DNA of 22,742 nucleotides, taken from assembly GCA_910583895.1 (NCBI GenBank), contig CAJTYJ010000053.1, forward strand, positions 1-22,742, given 5' to 3'. The notes under the pieces are model-generated. The model made no database searches. It saw only the letters and a program-made list of their open reading frames with translations, and was not told the origin of the DNA. This DNA is from an uncultured Lachnospiraceae bacterium (lineage in GTDB: Bacteria; Bacillota; Clostridia; Lachnospirales; Lachnospiraceae). Position numbers and translations under genes: made by a program. Below, piece by piece: positions 7,980-14,853 of the stretch (the first letter of the stretch is position 1; each line of letters begins with the position of its first letter).

Positions 7980-8210
7980 ATGAAAAACAGGATCAGGAAC
8001 TTAAAGGAAAGAGCATCCGGCAGGATCCTTGCGGGATATATGGCACTGAAAGAGCAGAAGGGAGAAGGGTTCGTGGATACCGCCATCAAGATCCTGATGG
8101 CGGTGGTCATCGGAGCGCTGGTGCTGGCAGGGCTGTATGCCCTGTTTGACGAGACCGTGCTGCCGACCCTGACCCGCCGTGTGCAGGAGATGTTCAGCTA
8201 CTCAGGCTGA
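7980..8210 (+). CDS. Flp-like pilin / DUF6133-like small membrane protein, copy 1
   Basis: The protein is 76 aa: a 28-residue basic leader, then GEGFVDTAIKILMAVV and a single hydrophobic helix, ending DETVLPTLTRRVQEMF. ATG 7980 follows AGAGGAGG (7963-7970). The leader-Gly28-Glu29 junction with a hydrophobic helix right behind resembles a type IVb/Flp prepilin site, but the residue at +5 is Asp33 instead of the usual Glu. A second copy (10333-10563) lies directly upstream of a prepilin peptidase, which supports processing. Proteins of this look are annotated DUF6133 in clostridial elements, by recall. The alternative is a membrane protein not assembled into a pilus. Pilin assignment is a good inference, not proof. 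Confidence 0.7.
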   Translation: MKNRIRNLKERASGRILAGYMALKEQKGEGFVDTAIKILMAVVIGALVLAGLYALFDETVLPTLTRRVQEMFSYSG

Positions 8211-8230
8211 CAGCCGGAAAGGAGATGGAA

Positions 8231-8632
8231 ATGGCAAAAACACAGAAAACAGCAACAGTGCAGCCAGCGGCAGCCGTGCAGGAAAGAGGATATGCCCCTC
8301 TCCAGTATGACGTAAAAATCCATTCCCTCTATCCGGAGGGGAGCTGCCGGGCTTCGGCCTCGGTGAACTTAAACGGGAGCTTCGCCATCCGGGGACTGAA
8401 GGTCATGGAAGGGACAAACGGCCTGTTCGTCTCCATGCCCAGCTACCGGACAGGGAACGGAGAGTATAAGGATATATGTTTCCCCTGCACCAAAGAGGCC
8501 AGAAGCCAGCTGAATGAGGCGGTATTACATGCCTACCACCAGTCCCTGTCCCAAAACCAGAATCAGGATCAGGGAAACCAGAACCAGCCGGTGTCGGATC
8601 AGGGCCAGGCAGCACCTCAGATGAGCATGTGA
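8231..8632 (+). CDS. SpoVG-family regulator, copy 1
   Basis: ATG 8231 is preceded by AAAGGAG (8218-8224) at 6 nt; the in-frame ATG at 8225 touches that site and is unlikely. The protein is 133 aa. The core reads YDVKIHSLYPEGSCRASASV, NGSFAIRGLKVMEGTNGLFV, SMPSY and EYKDICFPCTKEARSQL, a clear SpoVG fold. SpoVG proteins bind nucleic acid and affect gene expression in Firmicutes. The protein is longer than chromosomal SpoVG (~97 aa) because of a Gln/Asn-rich tail (residues ~105-133). It lies right after pilin copy 1; a second SpoVG (9676) lies right before pilin copy 2. Confidence 0.9.
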   Translation: MAKTQKTATVQPAAAVQERGYAPLQYDVKIHSLYPEGSCRASASVNLNGSFAIRGLKVMEGTNGLFVSMPSYRTGNGEYKDICFPCTKEARSQLNEAVLHAYHQSLSQNQNQDQGNQNQPVSDQGQAAPQMSM

Positions 8633-8651
8633 GAGAAAGGGGAAGGCTGTG

Positions 8652-9080
8652 ATGACATTTTTTGAAAAAGAAATGAGGAAGCTGTTTCAGCATGGGCTGT
8701 CTTTTCAGGAGACCATCTTCGCCGGCCGCGCATGTTATGGCAAGCTGGATGAAGATATCCGGGTACGGATGGAGTTTGCCACAGAAGGGGTGGCAGACCA
8801 TTATTCCGCTTTGAAGGTGACCCTGCTGAACCGGAAGGAGGGACCGATCGACAGCCTGCTCCTGCGGTTTTCGGAGGTGCTGGGCAGAAAGCAGACCACA
8901 AATCCCAACTTCCGGGAAGGGATATCCCCCCATATCTGGAAAGACGGGAATGACTTTGCCTGGTATGTCTGCCAGCCGACAACGGCAGACTATAAGACGC
9001 TTGCGGATGCGGTGGGCAGCTATACGTCCCTGTTCCAGAAGGAGGAGATGTCTCAGGGCATGGGCGAAATGACATTGTAG
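8652..9080 (+). CDS. Conserved hypothetical protein of conjugative elements
   Basis: The protein is 142 aa. ATG 8652 is chosen over GTG 8649 because GGAAGG (8641-8646) is 5 nt away. It starts MTFFEKEMRKLF and continues with FAGRACYGKLDEDIRVRMEF, GVADHYSALKVTLLNR, LRFSEVLGRKQTTNPNF and HIWKDGNDFAWYVCQP. I recognise the pattern as a family common in clostridial conjugative elements but know no function for it. It has mixed alpha/beta composition, no signal peptide, no membrane helix and no obvious catalytic triad. Its position between a SpoVG and a ribbon-helix-helix-like protein suggests a cytosolic role in the element. Confidence 0.75.
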   Translation: MTFFEKEMRKLFQHGLSFQETIFAGRACYGKLDEDIRVRMEFATEGVADHYSALKVTLLNRKEGPIDSLLLRFSEVLGRKQTTNPNFREGISPHIWKDGNDFAWYVCQPTTADYKTLADAVGSYTSLFQKEEMSQGMGEMTL

Positions 9081-9178
9081 TGGATATGCTTCGTTTTATG
9101 GGAAATCCTTGTTGGTATTGGTCATAGCTATTCCGCCCGGTTTTCCATATACTTGGCTTACAGGAAGGAGAGACGGTT

Positions 9179-9574
9179 ATGGAAAAACGGAAAAACTTAT
9201 GTGCCATGATCCCGGAGGAACTGCACGGGAGGGTGAAGCAGGAGCAGGAGGCCCTTGCGCTGACCCTGGCGCAGTATGTGGAGATGGTACTGGAGGAACA
9301 TTTTAAGAAAGGCGGGAAAGAGATGGCAAACGGGACAAGGACGCTGGCATTCCAGGTATCGGAGGAGTTGTTCGCACGGGTAAAGGGATACCTGGCAGAG
9401 CATCCGGGACTGAGCCAGAGGGAGTTTGTGATCGGTCTGATCACGAGGGAACTGGAACGGTACGAGGCCGAAGCGGCTGGAGAAAATAGGACGGAGGCCG
9501 AAGGAGCCGAAAGGAATACCGCTGAGGCGGGAGAAGCCAGGGAAGAGCAGGAAGCAGATACAGAAGCATCATAG
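9179..9574 (+). CDS. Double ribbon-helix-helix-like protein with acidic tail
   Basis: The protein is 131 aa, with ATG 9179 after AGGAAGGAGAG (9161-9171). It holds two similar units: residues 6-43 (LCAMIPEELHGRVKQEQEAL, then a helix LAQYVEMVLEEHF) and residues 55-95 (LAFQVSEELFARVKGYLAEH, then SQREFVIGLITRELERY). Each resembles an Arc/MetJ-type ribbon-helix-helix: a short strand, a helix, then a second helix after a polar turn. A tandem copy in one chain could mimic a dimer and bind DNA by itself. Residues ~96-131 form a Glu/Ala-rich tail. A terminator follows, so it ends a transcription unit. The DNA target is unknown. An internal ATG at residue 49 could yield the second unit alone. Confidence 0.65.
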   Translation: MEKRKNLCAMIPEELHGRVKQEQEALALTLAQYVEMVLEEHFKKGGKEMANGTRTLAFQVSEELFARVKGYLAEHPGLSQREFVIGLITRELERYEAEAAGENRTEAEGAERNTAEAGEAREEQEADTEAS

Positions 9575-9583
9575 AGGAGAGGG

Positions 9584-9611
9584 AAGGCCGCCGCTTTTTG
9601 TGGCGGCTTTC
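9584..9611 (+). terminator. Rho-independent terminator-like hairpin
   Basis: GCCGCCGC (9587-9594) pairs with GTGGCGGC (9600-9607) around a TTTTT loop, with one G-U pair. The stem can extend through the AAG/TTT flanks. The T tract after it is short (TTTC), so termination may be partial. It separates the ribbon-helix-helix-like gene from the second SpoVG gene. Confidence 0.6.
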
Positions 9612-9675
9612 TGCAGGAAAGAAGCTCTGAAGCCCCAACGGGGATTTAGATAAAAAAGAAGATGGAGGAAAAAGA

Positions 9676-10170
9676 ATGCCGAGAAGAGATGACCAGACAC
9701 AGAGGACAGCCGTACAGGCTTCCCAGCAGGAAGCAGCACAGTCGGAGGTTCTGCCGGTAACCGGAGTGGCGATCCACACGGACAGCCGGAGAGGAGAATT
9801 CCTGGCAACAGCAGATGTGGAACTGGCCGGGATCTGCACCATCCGAAACGTTAAGATCAAGGAGGACGACTATGACCTGACGGTGGTGATGCCCAGGACG
9901 AAAATGGCGGACACCAGGGAATACAAGGATGCCTGCTTCTTTGAAAGCCGGAGCCTGCGGGAACAGTTCGATCAGGCGGTCAGGGAAGCATATACCCAGA
10001 CTTTGGCCATGCAGGAGGAGCAGGCTTCGGGAGAGGAACAGACTTCCGGGGAAGCGCAGACTGCGGGAGAAGGGCAGGTTTCCGGGGAGGAACCGGACCT
10101 GGACGATGCCAACTTCCAGGAAGAGGAGGATCCGGAGCAGGAGGAGGGCATGGGCGGGATATCCATGTAG
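9676..10170 (+). CDS. SpoVG-family regulator, copy 2
   Basis: The protein is 164 aa, with ATG 9676 8 nt after GGAGG (9663-9667). The core VTGVAIHTDSRRGEFLATAD, GICTIRNVKIKEDDYDLTVV, MPRT and YKDACFFESRSLREQF fits SpoVG, though it diverges more from the family than copy 1. It has an extra N-terminal ~25 residues and a long acidic tail (~110-164) built from imperfect SGEEQ/SGEAQ/SGEE repeats. It is the first gene after the terminator at 9584-9611 and is followed by the second pilin. Regulation of the pilin or pilus operon is inference from position. Confidence 0.85.
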   Translation: MPRRDDQTQRTAVQASQQEAAQSEVLPVTGVAIHTDSRRGEFLATADVELAGICTIRNVKIKEDDYDLTVVMPRTKMADTREYKDACFFESRSLREQFDQAVREAYTQTLAMQEEQASGEEQTSGEAQTAGEGQVSGEEPDLDDANFQEEEDPEQEEGMGGISM

Positions 10171-10268
10171 CAGCGGCAGGCAGGAGATCGACAGAAAACG
10201 GAGAGAATCAGAAACCAAAGAGACCAAAGAAATGCGGCAATCTCCCGATGGAACGGGAGGTGCCGGAT

Positions 10269-10307
10269 GAGGCAGGCGCATCTGTACGCCTGCCTCCGTC
10301 TGTTTTA
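10269..10307 (+). promoter_or_regulatory. Perfect 10-bp hairpin upstream of pilin copy 2
   Basis: GAGGCAGGCG (10269-10278) and CGCCTGCCTC (10287-10296) form a perfect stem with an 8-nt loop, followed by CGTCTGTTTTATC. The T tract is weak. It ends ~24 nt before the pilin ribosome-binding site (AAAGGAGG, 10317-10324), so it could be a leaky terminator after SpoVG, a processing or stability element, or a site affecting pilin translation. Confidence 0.55.
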
Positions 10308-10332
10308 TCAGCAGAAAAAGGAGGAGACGATT

Positions 10333-10563
10333 TTGAGAAAAGTAATGATCCAGTTAGGAAACCGTGTGTCCCGCAGGGCATTCCAGATCCGTCAGGCACT
10401 CACCAACAGGTCAGGGGAAGGGTTCGTGGATACTGCCATCAAGATCCTGATGGCAGTGGTCATCGGGGCGCTGGTGCTGGCAGGCCTGTACGCGCTGTTC
10501 GATGAGACGGTCCTGCCCACGCTGACCCGCCGTGTGCAGGAAATGTTCAACTATGCCGGCTAG
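10333..10563 (+). CDS. Flp-like pilin / DUF6133-like small membrane protein, copy 2 (TTG start)
   Basis: TTG 10333 lies 8 nt after GGAGG (10320-10324) and gives 76 aa, exactly the length of copy 1; longer in-frame starts lack a site. From Gly28 on it is nearly identical to copy 1 (GEGFVDTAIKILMAVVIGAL, then DETVLPTLTRRVQEMF), while the 27-residue leader is unrelated in sequence but equally basic. This is the pattern expected of two prepilins cleaved after Gly28, with Asp33 at +5. The prepilin peptidase gene begins inside its last codons. The likely role is major or minor subunit of the Tad-type pilus encoded downstream; an unprocessed membrane protein remains possible. Confidence 0.72.
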   Translation: MRKVMIQLGNRVSRRAFQIRQALTNRSGEGFVDTAIKILMAVVIGALVLAGLYALFDETVLPTLTRRVQEMFNYAG

Positions 10564-11038
10564 GGCTGGTATAGCCCTGATCCTGCCGGCTCCCTGGCTT
10601 TTGTCCGGACTGAAGAGTACAGATGTCTGCCATCTGGGACAAATCCCGGCACTGGTACAGGCGGTCCTGTTTGCGGCGCTGTTACTGGCAGCGGCCTGGA
10701 TCGACTACCAGGAGCATATCATCCCAGATATCCTGAACCTGGGGATCGCATTGTCGGCGCTTCTGTGTTTCCGGCCAGCGAATCTCTGGGGACTCCTGGC
10801 TGCGGTACCTTTCATGGTTGCGGCCATGGGAGGAGGGATGGGCGGTGGGGATGTGAAGATGGTGTCAGCCTGCGGCCTGGTCCTGGGGTTCTGGGATGCG
10901 ATGTTTGGATGCCTCATCGGGCTGTTCCTGATGCTGTGTTCCTGCCTGGTCGTTTCAGGAGGATTGCGGGGGAAGGAAGCCCGGCCCATGGCTCCATTTC
11001 TGTCTGCCGGCTTTCTGGCAGCTTACTTTCTTCCATAG
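10553..11038 (+). CDS. Prepilin peptidase, A24 family (TadV/CpaA-like)
   Basis: This membrane aspartyl protease removes leader peptides from type IV prepilins. The start ATG 10553 overlaps the pilin gene by 11 nt; GTG 10532 is an alternative. The protein is 161 aa, similar to short TadV/CpaA-type enzymes that lack the methyltransferase domain. The two expected aspartates are visible: Asp51 in AAWIDYQEHIIPD and Asp100 in the GxGD motif GGGMGGGDVKMV. Hydrophobic helices occupy most of the chain (residues ~5-20, 30-48, 60-95, 105-130, 145-160). It probably processes the two Flp-like pilins and perhaps the DUF4320-type pseudopilin, all of which carry a G-E-G-[FY]-x-D site. A terminator follows. 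Confidence 0.88.
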   Translation: MPARAGIALILPAPWLLSGLKSTDVCHLGQIPALVQAVLFAALLLAAAWIDYQEHIIPDILNLGIALSALLCFRPANLWGLLAAVPFMVAAMGGGMGGGDVKMVSACGLVLGFWDAMFGCLIGLFLMLCSCLVVSGGLRGKEARPMAPFLSAGFLAAYFLP

Positions 11039-11107
11039 GGAGAAGGTGTGCTTCCTGCGGGAAAATGTCAACCATCTGTGACAGGGGGCATTTTGGAAAC
11101 TGTTTAT

Positions 11108-11138
11108 GGCTGTCGGATCCGGCAGCCTGTTTTTCTTT
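11108..11138 (+). terminator. Rho-independent terminator after the prepilin peptidase
   Basis: GGCTGTCG (11108-11115) pairs with CGGCAGCC (11120-11127) around a GATC loop, with one G-U pair, and is followed by TGTTTTTCTTT. It closes the SpoVG-pilin-peptidase unit, so the tad genes downstream would need their own promoter or read-through. Confidence 0.75.
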
Positions 11139-11157
11139 CAGGAAGGAGGAGATGCGT

Positions 11158-11259
11158 ATGAAGAAAATCCTGCTTGTTGCAGGTGCCCTTGCTTCGGTGT
11201 CCGCCGCAGTTTTCTGTGTACTGCGCCGCCGTAAGAAGCATTATGGATCGCCCTGCTAA
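11158..11259 (+). CDS. 33-aa single-helix membrane micro-protein
   Basis: ATG 11158 lies 8 nt after AAGGAGG (11143-11149) and runs to TAA at 11257-11259; an ATG two codons earlier is too close to the site. The product is a short Lys start, one hydrophobic helix (ILLVAGALASVSAAVFCVL), then a basic tail RRRKKHY ending in a cysteine. The topology suggests a tail on the cytosolic side. It resembles the tiny membrane proteins often seen next to secretion genes; no family is recognised. It could be a regulator or stabiliser of the Tad complex, which is inference from position only. Confidence 0.5.
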   Translation: MKKILLVAGALASVSAAVFCVLRRRKKHYGSPC

Positions 11260-11284
11260 AAAGAAACTGTGAATAAGGAAAAGA

Positions 11285-11318
11285 CTGCGGCATGCCGGAA
11301 GGATACAGGCTGCCGCAG
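11285..11318. repeat. 8-bp perfect inverted repeat before cpaB-like gene
   Basis: CTGCGGCA (11285-11292) and TGCCGCAG (11311-11318) are separated by 18 nt, in the leader just upstream of the CpaB/RcpC ribosome-binding site. No T tract follows, so it is more likely an operator or RNA structure than a terminator. Confidence 0.4.
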
Positions 11319-11341
11319 CCTTGTATCGGAAGGAGGAAACA

Positions 11342-12274
11342 ATGAGCTTTTTTAAGAATCGGACGGTGATCGGGGTGATCTGCATCATCCTTTCTCTGAT
11401 CATCTGTTTTGCGGTAACCCCGCTGTTCAACAAATCCATGAGCCAGAAGGTGGAGATCGTCCGGGTGGTGAAGGAGATCCATTTGGGGGATGAGATCACA
11501 AAGGATATGGTACGGATGGTGGAGGTGGGCGGCTACAACCTTCCGGAAGGTGTGGTGAAGGATACGGCCACGGTGATTGGCAGGTTCGCCTCTGCGGACA
11601 TGGTTCCCGGCGATTACATCATCAGCTCCAAGATCGCAGATGCCCCTGCGGCGGAGAATGCCTATCTCTACAGCCTGAACGGGGAGAAGCAGGCTATCTC
11701 CGTCACGGTCAAGGCCTTTGCCAACGGTCTGTCCGGCAAGCTGATGAGTGGGGACATCGTCTCGGTCATTGCCCCGGACTATAAGAAGCAGGGAGTCACG
11801 GTTATCCCGGCAGAACTGCAGTATGTGGAGGTCATCGCCGTCACGGCCAACAGCGGCTACGATGCCAATACCGGAGAACAGGCGGAGGATGAGGACCGGG
11901 AGCTTCCGGGAACGGTCACTCTTCTGGTGTCCCCGGAACAGAGCAAAGTGCTGGCGGATCTGGAGGCGGACGGAAAGCTGCACCTTTCCCTGGTGTACCG
12001 GGGAACGAAGGAGAATGCGGGGAAATTCATAGAAGCCCAGGACGAACTGCTGGAAGCGCTGTATGCCCCGGAGGAAGAGGACAGCGAAGGGGAGGAAACA
12101 GAAGGAGAGAAAACGGAAGAAGGGGAAGCGGAAGGCACAGGAGATGAGGCGGATTCCCAGGAGACACAGGAATCTTCAGAGCAGAAAGAAGGAAGCAGCG
12201 AAAAAACAGAGGACACAGCGAACACGGAGGGAGACAGGGAGGCTCCTGCCAGCGGGGACGGGGAGGAGCAGTAG
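11342..12274 (+). CDS. CpaB/RcpC-family Tad pilus assembly protein (SAF domain)
   Basis: ATG 11342 follows GGAAGGAGG (11328-11336). The protein is 310 aa with an N-terminal membrane anchor (residues ~9-29, VIGVICIILSLIICFAV) and an extracytoplasmic SAF-type domain (IVRVVKEIHLGDEITKDMVR, then MVPGDYIISSKI). An RcpC-like beta-rich region follows (KQAISVTVKAFANGLSGKLM, GDIVSVIAPD and VTLLVSPEQSKVL). The last ~75 residues are Glu/Ser/Thr-rich and likely disordered. In Gram-negative Tad systems CpaB/RcpC works with the secretin; no secretin is present here, so in this single-membrane setting it may guide the pilus across the cell wall. It heads the run cpaB-tadZ-tadA-tadB-tadC, with the next ATG directly after its stop. 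Confidence 0.85.
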   Translation: MSFFKNRTVIGVICIILSLIICFAVTPLFNKSMSQKVEIVRVVKEIHLGDEITKDMVRMVEVGGYNLPEGVVKDTATVIGRFASADMVPGDYIISSKIADAPAAENAYLYSLNGEKQAISVTVKAFANGLSGKLMSGDIVSVIAPDYKKQGVTVIPAELQYVEVIAVTANSGYDANTGEQAEDEDRELPGTVTLLVSPEQSKVLADLEADGKLHLSLVYRGTKENAGKFIEAQDELLEALYAPEEEDSEGEETEGEKTEEGEAEGTGDEADSQETQESSEQKEGSSEKTEDTANTEGDREAPASGDGEEQ

Positions 12275-13096
12275 ATGAACTTTAAAAAGAATGGAATCTT
12301 TGGCCGCAGGGAGGATGGCGGCCAGAGGGAAGCGGAGTATGACGGGTACGGCTCCCCGAACCAGGTGCTGGCAGTCTGGGGAAGCCCTGGCAGCGGCAAG
12401 ACCACCGTGGCGGTGAAGCTGGCCAAATATCTGGCAGGGAAGAAGAAAAACGTCATCCTCTTGCTGTGCGATATGACCGCCCCCATGCTGCCCTGCATCT
12501 GCCCGCCCGGAGAACTGGAATGCGAGCATTCCCTGGGCAGCGTTCTGGCGGCGGTGCGGGTGTCGGAATCCCTGGTGAAGCACAACCTGGTCACTCATAA
12601 GAAGTACGGCTGTCTCACCTTCCTTGGGATGTTAAAGGGAGAGAACGAGTACACTTATCCGCCCTTTACGGCCAGCCAGGCATCGGAGCTGATCCAGTGC
12701 CTGAAAGGGATCGCCCCTTATATCATCATCGACTGCGGCAGCTATATCGCCAACGACATCCTCTCGGCGGTGGCCCTGATGGAATCGGATGCGGTGCTGC
12801 GGCTGGTGAACTGCGATCTGAAGAGCATCAGCTACCTGTCCAGCCAGCTTCCTCTCCTGCGGGACAACAAATGGGATGCGGACAAGCAGTATAAGGTGGC
12901 CAGCAACGTAAGGACGGATGAAGCCAGCGATCATGCGGAACAGGTGCTTGGAAACGTGACCTTCCGTCTGCCCCATTCCCCGGAACTTGCCAGACAGACT
13001 CTGGCCGGGAACCTTCTGGCAGACCTGTCTCTTCGGGACAGCCGGGGCTTCCGGAAGGAACTGGAAGCAGTCAGCAGGGAGGTGTTCGGATGTTAG
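12275..13096 (+). CDS. TadZ/CpaE-like ATPase (MinD/ParA superfamily)
   Basis: The protein is 273 aa and its ATG immediately follows the CpaB stop, with GGGAGGAG at 12261-12268. A P-loop lies near residues 34-45 (VWGSPGSGKTTVAVKLA). It is a plain GxxGxGKT form lacking the second lysine of the KGGxxGKT deviant Walker A of MinD/ParA, yet the rest is MinD-like: VILLLCDMTAP after the P-loop and YIIIDCGSYIAND in the Walker B position. TadZ/CpaE proteins localise the pilus machine at the membrane. The receiver-like N-terminal domain of Gram-negative TadZ is missing here; only ~30 residues precede the ATPase. It overlaps the TadA gene by 7 nt. It could also be called a CpaE-family sporulation/transfer ATPase. 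Confidence 0.75.
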   Translation: MNFKKNGIFGRREDGGQREAEYDGYGSPNQVLAVWGSPGSGKTTVAVKLAKYLAGKKKNVILLLCDMTAPMLPCICPPGELECEHSLGSVLAAVRVSESLVKHNLVTHKKYGCLTFLGMLKGENEYTYPPFTASQASELIQCLKGIAPYIIIDCGSYIANDILSAVALMESDAVLRLVNCDLKSISYLSSQLPLLRDNKWDADKQYKVASNVRTDEASDHAEQVLGNVTFRLPHSPELARQTLAGNLLADLSLRDSRGFRKELEAVSREVFGC

Positions 13097-14853
13097 GGGA
13101 AAAAAGATCGCAGGAACTGTTTGGCCCGGCAATGGGGCAGGCGGCTTCCGGGAATGGGCAGAGGGCAGGCACGGCGGATGGAAGGGACAGCCAGGATATC
13201 AGGACGGTAGAGGGACATATCGGAAACAAAAACGGGAGGGGAGAGTCCGAAAGAATGTTGGATGCAAATGGGGGATCTGGAAAAAGCAGGGAGAAGGATT
13301 CTGATCTATCTGTGATAAAAGAGCCTGGAAAACCGGCAGAAAAGGAAAACTTTGCTGCTCCGGCATTTCCTTCCCGCTCCCGGATCCCGACTGCAACGGT
13401 GGGCGTGACCAATGCCCAGGCACACGCAGCTCCCATGGAGCCTCCGGCTGTCCTGGATGTGGAGGAGGAAGACGAGGCGGTGCAGTTCCAGAAGGGCGGG
13501 ACGGCACTTAGGACCCATGACCTGTTCTTCTCTCCGCAGGACAACGCCAGGGACTTCTCCTCTGTCCTGCAGGAGGTACAGGAGTACATCTCCAGTAAAT
13601 ATTCCACGCTGATCATGGATGAGGGCGGGGAGGATACCAAGGCCCAGATCAAACGTTATATCACCAAATATGTGCAGGACTACCGGATTGCCGTCAAGGG
13701 CATGAGCGGCCAGGAACTGGTGGACACCATCTATACGGAGATGGCGGAGTTCTCCTTCCTGACCAGATATGTGTTCGGGGCCGGCATCGAGGAGATCGAC
13801 ATCAACAGCTGGAAGGACATCGAGGTCCAGTATGCAGGCGGGGAGACGAAGAAGCTGGAAGAGCGGTTTGAAAGCCCCCAGCATGCCATCAACGTGGTGC
13901 GCCGGATGCTGCATACCTCCGGCATGGTGCTGGACAACGCAAGCCCTGCAGTATTGGGGCATTTAAGCAAAAACATCCGGATCGCCGCCATGAAGACCCC
14001 GCTGGTGGATGAGGACATCGGGGTGGCGGCTTCCATCCGTATCGTCAATCCTCAGTCCATGCAGGCCGCTGACTTTGTAAAGGGCGGCACGGCGATAGGG
14101 GAGATGCTGGACTTTTTGACGGAATGTGTCCGCTATGGGATCTCGGTCTGTGTGGCAGGGGCTACCAGTTCCGGGAAGACCACCCTGATGGGCTGGCTTC
14201 TGACCACCATCCCGGATAAGAAGCGGATCTACACCATAGAATCCGGTTCCAGGGAACTGGCCCTGGTGCGGGAAAAAGAGGGGAAGGTGAGCAATTCCGT
14301 CATCCATACCCTGACCCGCGACAGTGAGAACGACCGCCAGCGGGTGGACCAGATCGCCCTTTTAGACATGGCCCTGCGCTTCAACCCGGATGTGATCGTG
14401 GTGGGGGAGATGCGGGGGCCGGAGGCCAATGCGGCCCAGGAGGCGGCAAGAACCGGCGTGGCGGTGATCACCACCATCCATTCCAACAGCTGTGAGGCCA
14501 CCTACCGCAGGATGGTGTCCTTATGCAAGCGTGCGGTGGACATGAGCGATGAGACGTTGATGGCCTATGTGACGGAGGCCTACCCCATCGTGGCCTTCTG
14601 CAAGCAGCTGGAGAATCGGCAGCGCCGCCTGATGGAGATCATGGAATGTGAGATCTGTGCCGATGGGAGCCGCCAGTTTCGGCCCCTGTTCCAGTATGAG
14701 ATCACGGAGAACCGGATGGAGGAGGGGAAATTTATCATTGAAGGCAGCCACAGAAGGGTCAATCCCATTTCGGAGGGACTGGCCAGGAGGCTGACCGAGA
14801 ACGGGATGCCCGGCAGTGTGCTGGAGCGCCTGAAAGGGGGTGTAGAACAATGA
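13090..14853 (+). CDS. TadA/CpaF pilus assembly ATPase (type II/IV secretion family)
   Basis: This is the hexameric motor that drives pilin assembly. ATG 13090 follows GGAGGTG (13079-13085). The protein is 587 aa. The Walker A motif GATSSGKTT has its lysine at residue 363, Walker B is VIVVGEMRG (Glu440), and the His box TTIHSNS has His464. Upstream, residues ~165-340 form the CpaF N-terminal domain (RYVFGAGIEEIDINSW, VLGHLSKNIRIAA, and IVNPQ). CpaF proteins usually have ~400-480 aa; here ~150 N-terminal residues are low-complexity, Gly/Ala/Glu-rich, and not part of the fold. It belongs to a contiguous operon with tadZ before (7-nt overlap) and tadB after (ATGA overlap). Confidence 0.95.
   Translation: MLGEKRSQELFGPAMGQAASGNGQRAGTADGRDSQDIRTVEGHIGNKNGRGESERMLDANGGSGKSREKDSDLSVIKEPGKPAEKENFAAPAFPSRSRIPTATVGVTNAQAHAAPMEPPAVLDVEEEDEAVQFQKGGTALRTHDLFFSPQDNARDFSSVLQEVQEYISSKYSTLIMDEGGEDTKAQIKRYITKYVQDYRIAVKGMSGQELVDTIYTEMAEFSFLTRYVFGAGIEEIDINSWKDIEVQYAGGETKKLEERFESPQHAINVVRRMLHTSGMVLDNASPAVLGHLSKNIRIAAMKTPLVDEDIGVAASIRIVNPQSMQAADFVKGGTAIGEMLDFLTECVRYGISVCVAGATSSGKTTLMGWLLTTIPDKKRIYTIESGSRELALVREKEGKVSNSVIHTLTRDSENDRQRVDQIALLDMALRFNPDVIVVGEMRGPEANAAQEAARTGVAVITTIHSNSCEATYRRMVSLCKRAVDMSDETLMAYVTEAYPIVAFCKQLENRQRRLMEIMECEICADGSRQFRPLFQYEITENRMEEGKFIIEGSHRRVNPISEGLARRLTENGMPGSVLERLKGGVEQ

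Noticed and set aside
9081..9178. Possible promoter before the double ribbon-helix-helix-like gene
   Set aside because: The gap is more AT-rich than its surroundings, but I could not find a -35/-10 pair with acceptable match and spacing.
10020..10130. Possible DNA tandem repeat in the SpoVG copy 2 tail
   Set aside because: The SGEE/SGEA units are short, imperfect and coding; they are described as a protein tail rather than as a separate repeat element.
10765..11157. Upstream part of a plus-strand frame that runs into the micro-protein at 11158
   Set aside because: It reads the peptidase gene out of frame and crosses a terminator. Only the last 34 codons, with their own ribosome-binding site, are credible.
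13306..13962. Minus-strand frame of 218 codons opposite tadA
   Set aside because: It is opposite the conserved CpaF domain and has shadow composition (many His, Pro, Leu, Arg) and no start signal.
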